Translations under genes and position numbers: made by a program
NCBI GenBank assembly: GCA_002692855.1
Contig: NZMJ01000046.1
Coordinates: 255,019 to 319,018, forward strand
Length of the DNA stretch: 64,000 bases
Source: Maricaulis sp.
GTDB taxonomy: Bacteria; Pseudomonadota; Alphaproteobacteria; Caulobacterales; Maricaulaceae
Reading direction: 5' to 3'
The notes under the pieces: generated by a model
Databases searched by the model: none
Told to the model about the DNA's origin: nothing
The model's input: the letters and a program-made list of their open reading frames with translations, nothing else
Shown here: positions 36,276 to 43,972 of the stretch, piece by piece
Layout: each line of letters opens with the position of its first letter
How positions within the stretch are numbered: the first letter of the stretch is position 1

Positions 36276-36575
36276 ATGACCGACACTTCCAATCTCGACG
36301 TCCGCCACGAGCAGGGCGAAACGCGCGGCCGGTTTGTGATCGATCTCGAGGACGGCGCAGAGGCTGAACTGACCTATTCGCGTGCCGGAACAGATCGCTG
36401 GATCGCGGACCACACCGGCGTGCCGCGCGCCTATGAAGGCCGGGGCATCGCCAGCCAGCTCACGCGCGCCCTTGTCGCTGAAGCGCGAACATCCGGCGTG
36501 AAGATCGTCCCCCTCTGCCCCTACATCGCCGCCTGGTTCCGCAAGCACCCCGGCGAATCCGACCTGATCGCCTGA
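36276..36575 (+). CDS. Small GNAT-like N-acetyltransferase (YjdJ type)
   Basis: A 99-residue protein of the compact Gcn5-related family (Acetyltransf_CG type). The acetyl-CoA pocket is in HTGVPRAYEGRGIASQLTRALVAEARTSGVKIVPLCPYIAAWFRKHPG, where the EGRGIASQL and CPYIAAWFRKHP patches are family signatures. ATG 36276 is chosen because AAAGGA lies about eight bases upstream, partly covering the alternative ATG at 36267. Substrate unknown. It is a single gene between the sulfotransferase and ArsR genes. Confidence 0.88.
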   Translation: MTDTSNLDVRHEQGETRGRFVIDLEDGAEAELTYSRAGTDRWIADHTGVPRAYEGRGIASQLTRALVAEARTSGVKIVPLCPYIAAWFRKHPGESDLIA

Positions 36576-36591
36576 TTTTCAATGCCGTGGC

Positions 36592-36620
36592 TTGGCAGCG
36601 CGTCAATGTCGCTATATATG
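36592..36620 (+). promoter_or_regulatory. Predicted promoter of the arsR-SRPBCC pair (possibly leaderless mRNA)
   Basis: TTGGCA (36592-36597) and TATATG (36615-36620) are separated by exactly 17 bases; the -35 matches consensus at five of six positions. Transcription would start around 36627-36628, which coincides with the ATG of the arsR gene at 36628. No Shine-Dalgarno sequence is present ahead of that ATG, consistent with a leaderless message. Confidence 0.6.
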
Positions 36621-36635
36621 TAACCATATGGTTAC
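36620..36635. promoter_or_regulatory. Perfect 16-base palindrome GTAACCATATGGTTAC over the arsR start codon
   Basis: The dyad GTAACCAT/ATGGTTAC is perfect and contains the ATG of the ArsR-type regulator gene. It touches the predicted -10 element and covers the predicted transcription start, so a dimeric repressor bound here would block the promoter. An ArsR/SmtB-type winged helix protein encoded at this very spot is the obvious candidate, giving simple negative autoregulation of the regulator-SRPBCC operon. Confidence 0.75.
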
Positions 36636-36987
36636 GAATAAAAGCCCACGCACTGACACCTTTCATGCAATCGCAGACCCGACGCGGCGCGACATTCTCG
36701 ACCTGCTGCGCCGCGGCGAAATGCGTGCCGGGGACATTGCCGCCCGCTTCCCGGTCAGCCGCCCCGCCATTGCCAAGCACGTCCGCGTACTGCGCGAAGC
36801 CGGGCTGGTCACCGAACGGCGCGAATCGAGGGCCCGGCTCTATTCATTGGATCCGGCGGGTCTGAAGAATATCGACCGCTGGCTGCAGCCCTACAGGCTT
36901 TACTGGGCCGCACGCCTGACCGACCTCAAACGCGTGGCCGAAGCCGAACATGCGATCCGCAAATCCGGCGAGGGAGATACGCCATGA
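36628..36987 (+). CDS. ArsR/SmtB-family winged-helix repressor
   Basis: A 119-residue regulator starting MVTNKSPRTDTFHAIADPTRRDILDLLRRGEMRAGDIAARFPVSRPAIAKHVRVLREAGLVTERRESRARLYSLDPAGL, the typical HTH_5/HTH_20 layout. Metal-binding cysteines are absent (no CxC in the recognition helix), so it is not a metal sensor; it belongs to the group that is paired with SRPBCC proteins. The C-terminal tail (NIDRWLQPYRLYWAARLTDLKRVAE) is the usual signature of that group. Its ATG lies in a 16-base palindrome and its TGA overlaps the ATG of the SRPBCC gene by four bases. The ORF-track start at 36592 is rejected because it lies in the promoter. Confidence 0.92.
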   Translation: MVTNKSPRTDTFHAIADPTRRDILDLLRRGEMRAGDIAARFPVSRPAIAKHVRVLREAGLVTERRESRARLYSLDPAGLKNIDRWLQPYRLYWAARLTDLKRVAEAEHAIRKSGEGDTP

Positions 36988-37856
36988 CCGAATTGATCCA
37001 CACCCATTCCATGACACTCGATTCCACGCCGGGACGCGTGTTCGATGCGCTCACCGATCCCGAGGACCTGAAGGTCTGGTTTGCGGAACATGTCGATGTC
37101 GAGCCGCGCCTGCATGGGCGTTTCAGGTTCTGGGGCCGCCATACCTATGAGACACCCGGCCCCGCCGAGGCCAACGCGGTGATCCGCGAGTTTGAACCGG
37201 GACGCACAATCGCCTTCGACTGGCCGCTTGCGGGACGCGAGGCGATTGCCCGGCTGGACGTCGAACCGGAAGGTGAGAAGACCAAGCTGATCGTCACTCA
37301 CACCTTCAGGCGCGCGCCCGCGATGGACCGCGCACGGGAGATGGTCGACGACCTTTGGCGGATGCATTTCGGCGCCTTGATGTGCCATCTGATGGGCGCG
37401 CCGGTCAGCTTGCCCGATTTCACCGAGACCGCGCAGGTGGTCGAAAGTTCGATCTACATCGACGCGCCGCGCAGCATTGTATTCCGGGCCTTTACCGACC
37501 CCGCCCTGCTCAATCAGTGGATCGCGAAGGACGCCAAGGTGGATCTGGACGCAGGCACACTCGATTTCGGGTGGTCCTACGAAGCCAACGGGCAAACCGT
37601 GGTTCCGCCCCCGATGCGCATCCTGGAAATCGAGCAGGACCGGAAATTCGTCACCAACTGGCCCGACTGGCGCGGTGACCCGGATGTTCCGGACCAGCGC
37701 GTGACCTGGCATCTCGAGGACGAGGGCAAGGGAACCCGGCTTACCCTGAGGCATGACGGATTCATCCGTCCCACCGACATCAGCGACTACCCGTTCGGCT
37801 GGAGCTATTTCCTGTCGCAGATCAAGAGCGTCTCGGAAAAGTCGGCTTCGGCTTGA
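36984..37856 (+). CDS. Tandem SRPBCC (AHSA1-like) domain protein
   Basis: A 290-residue protein made of two START/Bet v1-like domains in a row. Domain 1 (about 1-145) opens with IHTHSMTLDSTPGRVFDALTDPEDLKVWFAEHVDVEPRLHGRFRFWG; domain 2 (about 150-290) opens with ESSIYIDAPRSIVFRAFTDPALLNQWIAKDAKVDLDAGTLDFGWSY and ends YPFGWSYFLSQIKSVSEKS. These hydrophobic-pocket domains bind lipids or other small ligands; most relatives paired with ArsR regulators have a single domain. The gene is coupled to arsR by an ATGA overlap. The ligand is unknown. Confidence 0.9.
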   Translation: MTELIHTHSMTLDSTPGRVFDALTDPEDLKVWFAEHVDVEPRLHGRFRFWGRHTYETPGPAEANAVIREFEPGRTIAFDWPLAGREAIARLDVEPEGEKTKLIVTHTFRRAPAMDRAREMVDDLWRMHFGALMCHLMGAPVSLPDFTETAQVVESSIYIDAPRSIVFRAFTDPALLNQWIAKDAKVDLDAGTLDFGWSYEANGQTVVPPPMRILEIEQDRKFVTNWPDWRGDPDVPDQRVTWHLEDEGKGTRLTLRHDGFIRPTDISDYPFGWSYFLSQIKSVSEKSASA

Positions 37857-37911
37857 CCCTGACCCGCCCGGCCGCACACTGGCGCCGGGCAGTCTTGATC
37901 GGGGATGGGAA

Positions 37912-39294
37912 ATGGGACGGTTGGTCGCGTGGTTGGGCGCCTTGGTGGTCGCCCTGGTGGTCGTCGGCGCGGTGGCGCTGAACCTGTCTCCCGTCGGGCG
38001 GATCTATCTGTGGGCCGGCACCGGTCTGGTGGCCAAGCAGACCTGCTCGCTGGTCTTCGTCTCCGGCCTCGAGCCCGGCCGGGCACAGGCGCTTTACATC
38101 ACGCCGCTTCTGGGTAGCGCTGCAAACCTGATCGGCCATGACATCGACGAGGAAGCGCGCGAAGTCACTGCCAGTGCGCTCGGCCTGTTCTGGCGACAGC
38201 GGGCCGTATACCGCGAAGGACTGGGATGCACGCTGGTCCACGGGTCCGGCGATTTCGACCCCGACCTCGCGGTCGAGACGCCTGACCCCACCTATTTCTC
38301 GCTCGATACCCGCCACCGGGACGCAGCCTTCGATGCCGACGCGTTGCAGGCCGCCGTCGACGGGGCGTTCGACGACCCGAACGGCACACGCAATACCCTG
38401 GCTGTCGTCGTGCTTCACGAGGGCCGCCTGGTTGCTGAACGCTACGCCGAAGGGATCACGCGGGAGAACCGCCTGCACGGCTGGTCGATGACCAAAAGCG
38501 CGATGGTGACCCTGGCCGGCGTGTTGACCCAGGCCGGCGAGCTGGATGCCTTCGAGGCAGGACAGATTCCGGCACTGACCGGCCGGGGCGTCGACGCCGA
38601 GGCCAGCACGATCGACCAGTTGCTGCGCATGACCGGGGGCCTCGCTGTTGCCGAGATCAATAACGGATTTGATCCCAACTCCGACATGCTGATGACGGAA
38701 TCCGACATGGCAACATTCGCCGCGACACGCGAGCGGCTCTACCCGTCCGGCGAGCACTGGCAATACATGAGCGGAAACACCATCCTCGCGACCCACGCCA
38801 TGCAGCAACTTCTCGGCGACGATCTGGCAGCGCAGGTCCGCGGGCTGCGCGCTCGCCTGTTTGAACCGCTCGGCATGCATTCAGCCATCTTGGAACCGGA
38901 CGAGAGCGGCACATTCCAGGGGTCGTCCTACCTCTACGCGACGCCTCACGACTGGGCTCGCATGCTGCAGCTCTATATTGATGACGGCGTGACCCCGGAT
39001 GGCGAGCGCCTGATCCCGAACTGGTGGGACGACTACGTCTCCACCCCGACGGCCGGGTCCGGCGGCGTCTATGGCTCCGGCTTCTGGATTCCCAATGTGC
39101 GCACCCCTGAAGGCCGCCTGCCCGAAGATGCCATCAACGCGCAGGGGTTTCAGGGCCAGTACGGCTTCGTCATTCCGTCTCATGGCCTCGTCATCGTCCG
39201 CATGGGCGCGACCAATCAGGGTGGAACCGGCAGCATCGAACTGGCCGCCGCAGTCGTGGCAGCCCTTCAGCCCTTGCCTGCCAGTTCTGACTAG
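37912..39294 (+). CDS. Membrane-anchored serine hydrolase (beta-lactamase class C fold)
   Basis: A 460-residue protein starting at ATG 37912 with an N-terminal membrane anchor (LVAWLGALVVALVVVGAVALNLSPVG), so the active domain is predicted in the periplasm. The S12-type nucleophile motif SxxK is LHGWSMTKSAMVTLAG, and the YxN-like motif appears as WQYMSGNTI. A roughly 100-residue region before the hydrolase domain (GTGLVAKQTCSLVFVSGLEPGRAQ ... RQRAVYREGLGCTLVHG) contains two cysteines and occurs in many proteobacterial members of this group. Likely an esterase or peptidase rather than a true beta-lactamase. The stop overlaps the convergent small gene by four bases. Confidence 0.88.
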   Translation: MGRLVAWLGALVVALVVVGAVALNLSPVGRIYLWAGTGLVAKQTCSLVFVSGLEPGRAQALYITPLLGSAANLIGHDIDEEAREVTASALGLFWRQRAVYREGLGCTLVHGSGDFDPDLAVETPDPTYFSLDTRHRDAAFDADALQAAVDGAFDDPNGTRNTLAVVVLHEGRLVAERYAEGITRENRLHGWSMTKSAMVTLAGVLTQAGELDAFEAGQIPALTGRGVDAEASTIDQLLRMTGGLAVAEINNGFDPNSDMLMTESDMATFAATRERLYPSGEHWQYMSGNTILATHAMQQLLGDDLAAQVRGLRARLFEPLGMHSAILEPDESGTFQGSSYLYATPHDWARMLQLYIDDGVTPDGERLIPNWWDDYVSTPTAGSGGVYGSGFWIPNVRTPEGRLPEDAINAQGFQGQYGFVIPSHGLVIVRMGATNQGGTGSIELAAAVVAALQPLPASSD

Positions 39295-39554
39295 CGCCGT
39301 GGCGGGGCGTCCGTCTCTTTGAGAATCCGATCGAAAGGATGCGGGATGACCCGCTCGGCCCGGATCAGCCAGCGATTGAGACCGTCATGCTTGGCCCGCT
39401 CGCGTCGCAGGGCGCCGCGTGCCGTGTTGGAATTGGCGATAATCAGCGCCAGTCCAAGGGTGATGATGATCAGCCCCACCGGAATGGGGGTCAAAAGCAA
39501 TGGAATTCCGGCAATGATCAACACGATGCCGAACAATTTGTAGAGTGTGGACAT
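39291..39554 (-). CDS. Small inner membrane protein of unknown function
   Basis: An 87-residue protein with two closely spaced hydrophobic helices (LYKLFGIVLIIAGIPLLLTP and VGLIIITLGLALIIANSN) that form a hairpin, followed by a very basic amphipathic tail (ARGALRRERAKHDGLNRWLIRAERVIPHPFDRILKETDAPPRR) expected in the cytoplasm. I do not recognise a named family with certainty; the PIPVG turn is reminiscent of the PGPGW-type transmembrane proteins. It overlaps the 3' end of the serine hydrolase gene by four bases and is divergent from ubiD. Confidence 0.72.
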   Translation of the reverse strand: MSTLYKLFGIVLIIAGIPLLLTPIPVGLIIITLGLALIIANSNTARGALRRERAKHDGLNRWLIRAERVIPHPFDRILKETDAPPRR

Positions 39555-39680
39555 GGCGCGCCTTGCGGTGGCTCATCTCGCTAACGGATCGGCACGGGTG
39601 CGGTTCCGCCGCAGTCCCGGCCTCTGGACTTGCGCCGTCAAAGGGGCAGATTGACGCCGACCACCATGAAGAGGCGGGGC

Positions 39681-41180
39681 ATGGCCTACAAATCGCTGCG
39701 GGATTTCATCGAGCTGCTGGAAGCTGAAGGCCTCCTGAAGCGTGTTGCTGCGCCGGTTTCGACCGCGTTGGAGATGACCGAGATCCAGCGCCGTCTGCTC
39801 GCCGAGGGCGGCCCTGCGGTGCTGTTCGAGAATGCCGTCCACGAAGACGGCCGCAAAGCGGAAATGCCGGTCCTCGTCAATCTCTTCGGCACGGTCGAAC
39901 GCGTCGCCCGCGCCGTCACGCTGGGCGGTAAATCGCGCATGACCGCCAGGGAATTGCGTGAAGTCGGCGAGCTTCTGGCTTTCCTGCGCCAGCCCGAACC
40001 CCCGCGCGGCCTGAAGGACGCCGTCGCCATGCTGCCCATCGCGAAGGATGTGATGGCGATGCGACCGAGAACGGTGAAGAAGGCCCCCTGTCAGGACATC
40101 GTCCTGACCGGCGACGATATCGATCTTGACCGTATCCCGATCCAGACCTGCTGGCCCGACGAACCAGCGCCGCTGATCACCTGGCCGCTGGTGGTGACCA
40201 AGGGGCCATCGGAAGACCGCGAGGACGACTTCAATCTCGGCATCTACCGGATGCAGAAGCTGTCGAAGACCCGCACGCTGATGCGCTGGCTGAAGCATCG
40301 CGGCGGCGCGCAGCACTATCAGCGCTGGAAGAAGGCGCGGCCCGAGCCCCTGCCCGCCGCCGTGGTTCTGGGCGCCGATCCGGGTACCATTCTTGCCGCC
40401 GTAACGCCCGTGCCCGATACGCTCAGCGAATACCAGTTCGCTGGCCTCCTGCGCGGCAAGAAGGCCGAACTGGTCGACTGCAAGACCGTGCCGCTGAAAG
40501 TGCCGGCCGAGGCGGAGATCGTGCTGGAAGGCCATGTCCTGCTCGACGAGGATGGCCCGGAAGGCCCCTATGGCGACCACACCGGCTATTACAATTCCGT
40601 CGAGCGCTTCCCGGTGTTCGAGATCAGCGCCATCACCATGCGCCGTGATCCGATCTATCTCTCCACCTTCACCGGCCGCCCGCCTGACGAGCCCAGCGTC
40701 CTGGGCGAGGCGCTGAACGAGGTCTTCATCCCGCTTTTCCGCCAGCAATTCCCTGAAGTCGTCGATTTCTGGCTGCCGCCGGAAGGATGCAGCTACCGTA
40801 TCGCCGTCGTGTCGATGAAGAAGGCATACGCCGGCCACGCCAAGCGCGTGATGATGGGCGTGTGGTCCTATCTCCGGCAGTTCATGTACACGAAATGGGT
40901 CATCGTCGTGGATGACGATATCGACGCGCGCGACTGGAAGGACGTGATGTGGGCGGTCTCGACCCGCATGGATCCAGGCCGCGACATCACCGTGATCGAA
41001 AACACGCCGATCGATTATCTCGACTTCGCCTCGCCGGTCTCCGGCCTCGGCTCGAAGATCGGCCTCGACGCAACCAACAAGCTGCCGGGCGAAACCAACC
41101 GCGAATGGGGCGACAAGCTCGACATGGACGACGCCACCAAGCAGCGCGTCACCGAGATGTGGGAGAGTTTGGGGCTGTAG
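39681..41180 (+). CDS. ubiD: UbiD family decarboxylase (3-polyprenyl-4-hydroxybenzoate)
   Basis: Prenylated-FMN-dependent decarboxylase that acts on the polyprenylated 4-hydroxybenzoate in ubiquinone synthesis. ATG 39681 ([22 protein letters not shown]) gives 499 residues, the usual length; GAAGAGG lies about six bases before it. Family signs are [25 protein letters not shown], the metal-binding NLGIYRMQ, then [19 protein letters not shown] with the catalytic ERFP region, [22 protein letters not shown], and [31 protein letters not shown]. The cofactor synthase UbiX is not in the window. Confidence 0.95.
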   Translation: MAYKSLRDFIELLEAEGLLKRVAAPVSTALEMTEIQRRLLAEGGPAVLFENAVHEDGRKAEMPVLVNLFGTVERVARAVTLGGKSRMTARELREVGELLAFLRQPEPPRGLKDAVAMLPIAKDVMAMRPRTVKKAPCQDIVLTGDDIDLDRIPIQTCWPDEPAPLITWPLVVTKGPSEDREDDFNLGIYRMQKLSKTRTLMRWLKHRGGAQHYQRWKKARPEPLPAAVVLGADPGTILAAVTPVPDTLSEYQFAGLLRGKKAELVDCKTVPLKVPAEAEIVLEGHVLLDEDGPEGPYGDHTGYYNSVERFPVFEISAITMRRDPIYLSTFTGRPPDEPSVLGEALNEVFIPLFRQQFPEVVDFWLPPEGCSYRIAVVSMKKAYAGHAKRVMMGVWSYLRQFMYTKWVIVVDDDIDARDWKDVMWAVSTRMDPGRDITVIENTPIDYLDFASPVSGLGSKIGLDATNKLPGETNREWGDKLDMDDATKQRVTEMWESLGL

Positions 41181-41182
41181 TC

Positions 41183-41249
41183 GTCATTCCGGCGAACGCC
41201 GGAATCCAGAGCATCGGTGAAGCTGGACTCCCGCCTGCGCGGGAGTGAC
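41183..41249. repeat. Intergenic palindromic repeat element, paired hairpins
   Basis: Two 27-base units, GTCATTCCGGCGAACGCCGGAATCCAG (41183-41209) and CTGGACTCCCGCCTGCGCGGGAGTGAC (41223-41249), are each self-complementary in their centre and match each other in inverted orientation at 21 of 27 positions. The ends GTCATTCC...ATCCAG and CTGGA...GGGAGTGAC resemble a widespread class of small non-coding repeats found between proteobacterial genes. It begins right after the ubiD stop and may also act as a terminator or mRNA-stabilising structure. No second copy was noticed in this window. Confidence 0.75.
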
Positions 41250-41377
41250 ACCCGTTCCGGTCCAGACGGACGCTGTGAGTCCCGAAGGCCGAGTCTCGAA
41301 GGGCTGGCTTCAGCACCCTTTAACCCTTTCCGCTGCTTTCCCTCGCAATTCCAGATACTTCTGGCCAGTCTCGCGGC

Positions 41378-41596
41378 ATGAACACCGCCTTCTCGACGTC
41401 CGTCTCGGCCATGGCGGCAGCGCAAGCCCAGCTGTCTCACTCGGCGCGCGCTGTCGCCAATCCACGTGCGGGCGGAACGGATGTGATTGAAGCCATGGTG
41501 TCCATGAAAAAGGCCGAGGCCGCTCACTCGGCGGCTGCTGCGATCGCGCACACCGCGGCCGACATGGAAGACCGGCTGCTGGATATTCTCGCCTGA
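41378..41596 (+). CDS. 72-residue protein resembling joined termini of a flagellar rod/hook protein
   Basis: The N-terminal MNTAFSTSVSAMAAAQAQLSHSARAVAN matches the pattern of flagellar axial proteins (A-x-S-x-M-x-A-x-Q-x-x-L ... N-(V/L)-A-N), and the C-terminal DVIEAMVSMKKAEAAHSAAAAIAHTAADMEDRLLDIL matches their C-terminal helix (EMVxMxxAxxAYxAN...ADEML..LL). The central body of such proteins is missing: only a short PRAGGT link joins the two helices. It would form a two-helix coiled coil. No flagellar genes adjoin it. It could be a degenerate fragment or a real small protein; the intact reading frame and codon use favour the latter. No clear ribosome binding site was seen. Confidence 0.6.
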   Translation: MNTAFSTSVSAMAAAQAQLSHSARAVANPRAGGTDVIEAMVSMKKAEAAHSAAAAIAHTAADMEDRLLDILA

Positions 41597-41599
41597 GAC

Positions 41600-42664
41600 C
41601 TACCCGCCCATCCGCGCCGCGAACGTCCAGGCATAGTCGGCCATCGGCCTGACCATCGCGCCGTATTCCTGCGCCTTGGCGTTCGAGGCGTTACCCTGCA
41701 CCGAGCGGTGATAGACGCCCTGCACGATGGCGGCGAGACGGAACAGGTTGTAGGCGAAATAGAAGTCGAGCCGGGGCAGGCCGTCGCGCCGGGTCCGCTC
41801 GCAATAGGCGCGCACATAGTCGTCCTCGGACGGAATGCCCATCGCCTTGAGATTAACCCCAAGAAACCCGTTGCGCAGCTCCTTCGGCGTGCGCCACTGC
41901 ATCAGCTGATAGCTGAAATCGGCCAGCGGGTCGCCGAGCGTCGAAAGTTCCCAATCCAGCACGGCGACGATGCGCGGCTCGGTCTTGTGGAAGATCACGT
42001 TGTCGAGCCGGAAGTCGCCGTGGACGATGCCCGAGCGGTCCTGTTGCGGCGTCGCGCCGGGCAGCCACTCGATCAGCTTGTCCATGGCCGGGATCGTGTC
42101 GGTCTCCGAGGCCTTGTACTGCTTCGACCAGCGCGCAATCTGGCGGGCAATGTAATTGTCCGGCTTGCCGTAGTCGGCGAGCCCCGCCGCGCCCGGGTCG
42201 ACCGCGTGAAGCTGGGCCAGCGTAGCATTCATCGCATCATAGATCGCGCCGCGATCCTCTTGCGCCACGTCCGGCAGATACGGGTCCCAGAAGATGCGTC
42301 CGTCAACGAAATCCATGACGTAGAATTCCGTCCCGAGAACGTCCCGGTCCTGGCAGAGCCCGTGCATTTTCGGCACCGGAAAGCCGGTTCCGGCGAGCGC
42401 GCTCATCACGCGGAATTCCCGGTCCACGGCGTGGGCGGACGGCAGGAGATTGCCCGGCGGCTTTCGCCGGAGCACGTAGGAAGCGGTCGGTGTGCTGATC
42501 CGGTATGTCGGATTCGACTGCCCGCCCTTGAACTGGCTGACGGTCAACGGACCGGCATAACCATCCACATGGTCCTGCATCCAGGCGTCCAGCGCGGCCT
42601 CGTCGAAGCGCAGCGCGTCAGCAACATCCTTGGTGCCGGAGAAAGTCTGGTCGAGCTGGCTCAT
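41600..42664 (-). CDS. Phosphotransferase family protein (ACAD10/11 kinase-domain type)
   Basis: A 354-residue protein with the aminoglycoside phosphotransferase/choline kinase fold. The ATP-binding strand region is VSQFKGGQSNPTYRISTPTASYVLRRKPPGNLLPSAHAVDREFRVM, the catalytic loop GIVHGDFRLDNVIFH and the metal-binding AVLDWELSTLGDPLADFSYQLM. This subgroup corresponds to the kinase half of the mammalian ACAD10/ACAD11 proteins, which phosphorylate 4-hydroxyacyl-CoA; the dehydrogenase half would be a separate protein in bacteria, and a candidate is encoded at 59465. It is coupled to the upstream amidohydrolase gene by an ATGA overlap. Confidence 0.88.
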   Translation of the reverse strand: MSQLDQTFSGTKDVADALRFDEAALDAWMQDHVDGYAGPLTVSQFKGGQSNPTYRISTPTASYVLRRKPPGNLLPSAHAVDREFRVMSALAGTGFPVPKMHGLCQDRDVLGTEFYVMDFVDGRIFWDPYLPDVAQEDRGAIYDAMNATLAQLHAVDPGAAGLADYGKPDNYIARQIARWSKQYKASETDTIPAMDKLIEWLPGATPQQDRSGIVHGDFRLDNVIFHKTEPRIVAVLDWELSTLGDPLADFSYQLMQWRTPKELRNGFLGVNLKAMGIPSEDDYVRAYCERTRRDGLPRLDFYFAYNLFRLAAIVQGVYHRSVQGNASNAKAQEYGAMVRPMADYAWTFAARMGG

Positions 42665-43947
42665 TCGCTGCGATAGACCTCGCCGCCCTGCATCACGAAT
42701 TGCATGTCCATCAGCGCCGCGACGTCCTCTAGCGGATCGGACGCTACCGCGATGATGTCGGCATAGCGGCCCGGCTCGATCGTGCCGATGTCATCCCCCA
42801 TTTGCAGATGGTCGGCCGCGTTCACGGTCGCCGCCGTGATGGCCTGCATCGGTGTCATGCCGGCTTCGACCATCAGCTGGAATTCCCGCGCATTCTGACC
42901 GTGCGCAGACACGCCGGAATCCGTGCCGAAGGCGATCCGCACACCGCCCGCATGGGCGCGGCGCAGCATGGCCAGCATGTTGGGGCCTACCTCGCGCGAT
43001 TTCTGGCGCACCTCAGGGGTCATCCAGTCCGCCGTTTCAGCCAGTTCGGCGACGGTGGCGCCCGCAAGGACGGTCGGAACCAGATAGGCATTGTTGTCGC
43101 GGAACAGGCGGATCGACGCGTCGTCGAGATAAGTGCCGTGTTCGATTGAATCGCCGCCGGCGCTGAGGAAGGCGTTGATGCCGGTGACGCCGTGCGCATG
43201 GGCGGTCACGCGCCGCCCCATCATGTGCGCCGCCTCAACGATGCTTTCGAGCTCGTCGGCGAAAAATTGCTGCTCGGTACCGGCGGCGGTCTGGGACAGC
43301 ACGCCGCCCGTCGCGGTAATCTTGATCACGTCGACGCGGGCGCGCACCAGTTCTCGCACCGCCCGGCGGCAATCGGCAGGACCGTTGCACGACGCCGGGC
43401 TGGAGAAGGCGTGCATGATGTCGAGATTGTAGCCGTTGATGTCGGCATGCCCGCCCGTTGGCGTGACAGCCGGACCGGACACCCGCATTCGCGGGCCGGT
43501 GATCCAGCCATTGCGCTGGGCGTCGCGAAGCGCGACCGAGGCTTCAAGGTCGCCGCCGACATCCTGGACCGTGGTGAAGCCGGCCATCAGCGTGATGCGC
43601 GCGAAGGCCGCGCCTTGCAGGGCGTCGTCGGCACTGCCGCGCGTGACATTGTCCAGCCGCCGCGTCGGGCTGAGTTCGTGTTGAAGGTGCACATGGCTGT
43701 CGATCAGGCCAGGCATCACATAGGAATTCGACAGATCGATAATCTCGGCACCGTCAGGGGTGACATAGCCGGCTTCGACCGTCTCGATACGGTCGCCGCG
43801 AATGATGATGGATCGCTCGCGCTGCGGCGCTTCGCCCGGCACGGCCAGCAACCATCCCGCATGGATGACCGTGACGTCCTCGTCCTGCGCGAATGCCGTC
43901 GATACTGATATCAGGGCCGCTGCTGCAGCTGCCAGAATCCGGATCAT
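42661..43947 (-). CDS. Secreted metal-dependent amidohydrolase
   Basis: A 428-residue member of the imidazolonepropionase/prolidase-like amidohydrolases, exported by a signal peptide (MIRILAAAAAALISVSTAFAQ). Metal ligands are apparent in VMPGLIDSHVHLQHEL, in VIKITATGG with the bridging lysine region, in RRVTAHAHGVTGINAFLSAGGDSIEHGTYLDD and in RIAFGTDSGV. Related proteins hydrolyse Xaa-Pro or Xaa-Arg dipeptides and other small amides in the periplasm; the substrate here is not known. It forms an overlapping pair with the phosphotransferase gene and lies 25 bases downstream of purD. Confidence 0.92.
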   Translation of the reverse strand: MIRILAAAAAALISVSTAFAQDEDVTVIHAGWLLAVPGEAPQRERSIIIRGDRIETVEAGYVTPDGAEIIDLSNSYVMPGLIDSHVHLQHELSPTRRLDNVTRGSADDALQGAAFARITLMAGFTTVQDVGGDLEASVALRDAQRNGWITGPRMRVSGPAVTPTGGHADINGYNLDIMHAFSSPASCNGPADCRRAVRELVRARVDVIKITATGGVLSQTAAGTEQQFFADELESIVEAAHMMGRRVTAHAHGVTGINAFLSAGGDSIEHGTYLDDASIRLFRDNNAYLVPTVLAGATVAELAETADWMTPEVRQKSREVGPNMLAMLRRAHAGGVRIAFGTDSGVSAHGQNAREFQLMVEAGMTPMQAITAATVNAADHLQMGDDIGTIEPGRYADIIAVASDPLEDVAALMDMQFVMQGGEVYRSE

Positions 43948-43972
43948 GTCGTCCTCCCCTTTTGGGGTGATC

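Noticed and set aside
37866-37890. Terminator between the SRPBCC and serine hydrolase genes
   Set aside because: GCCCGGC/GCCGGGC is only a 7-base stem with an 11-base loop and no T-run, so it was not listed as a feature.
39573-40838. 421-residue minus-strand ORF opposite ubiD
   Set aside because: Antisense shadow; the sense strand encodes the complete UbiD.
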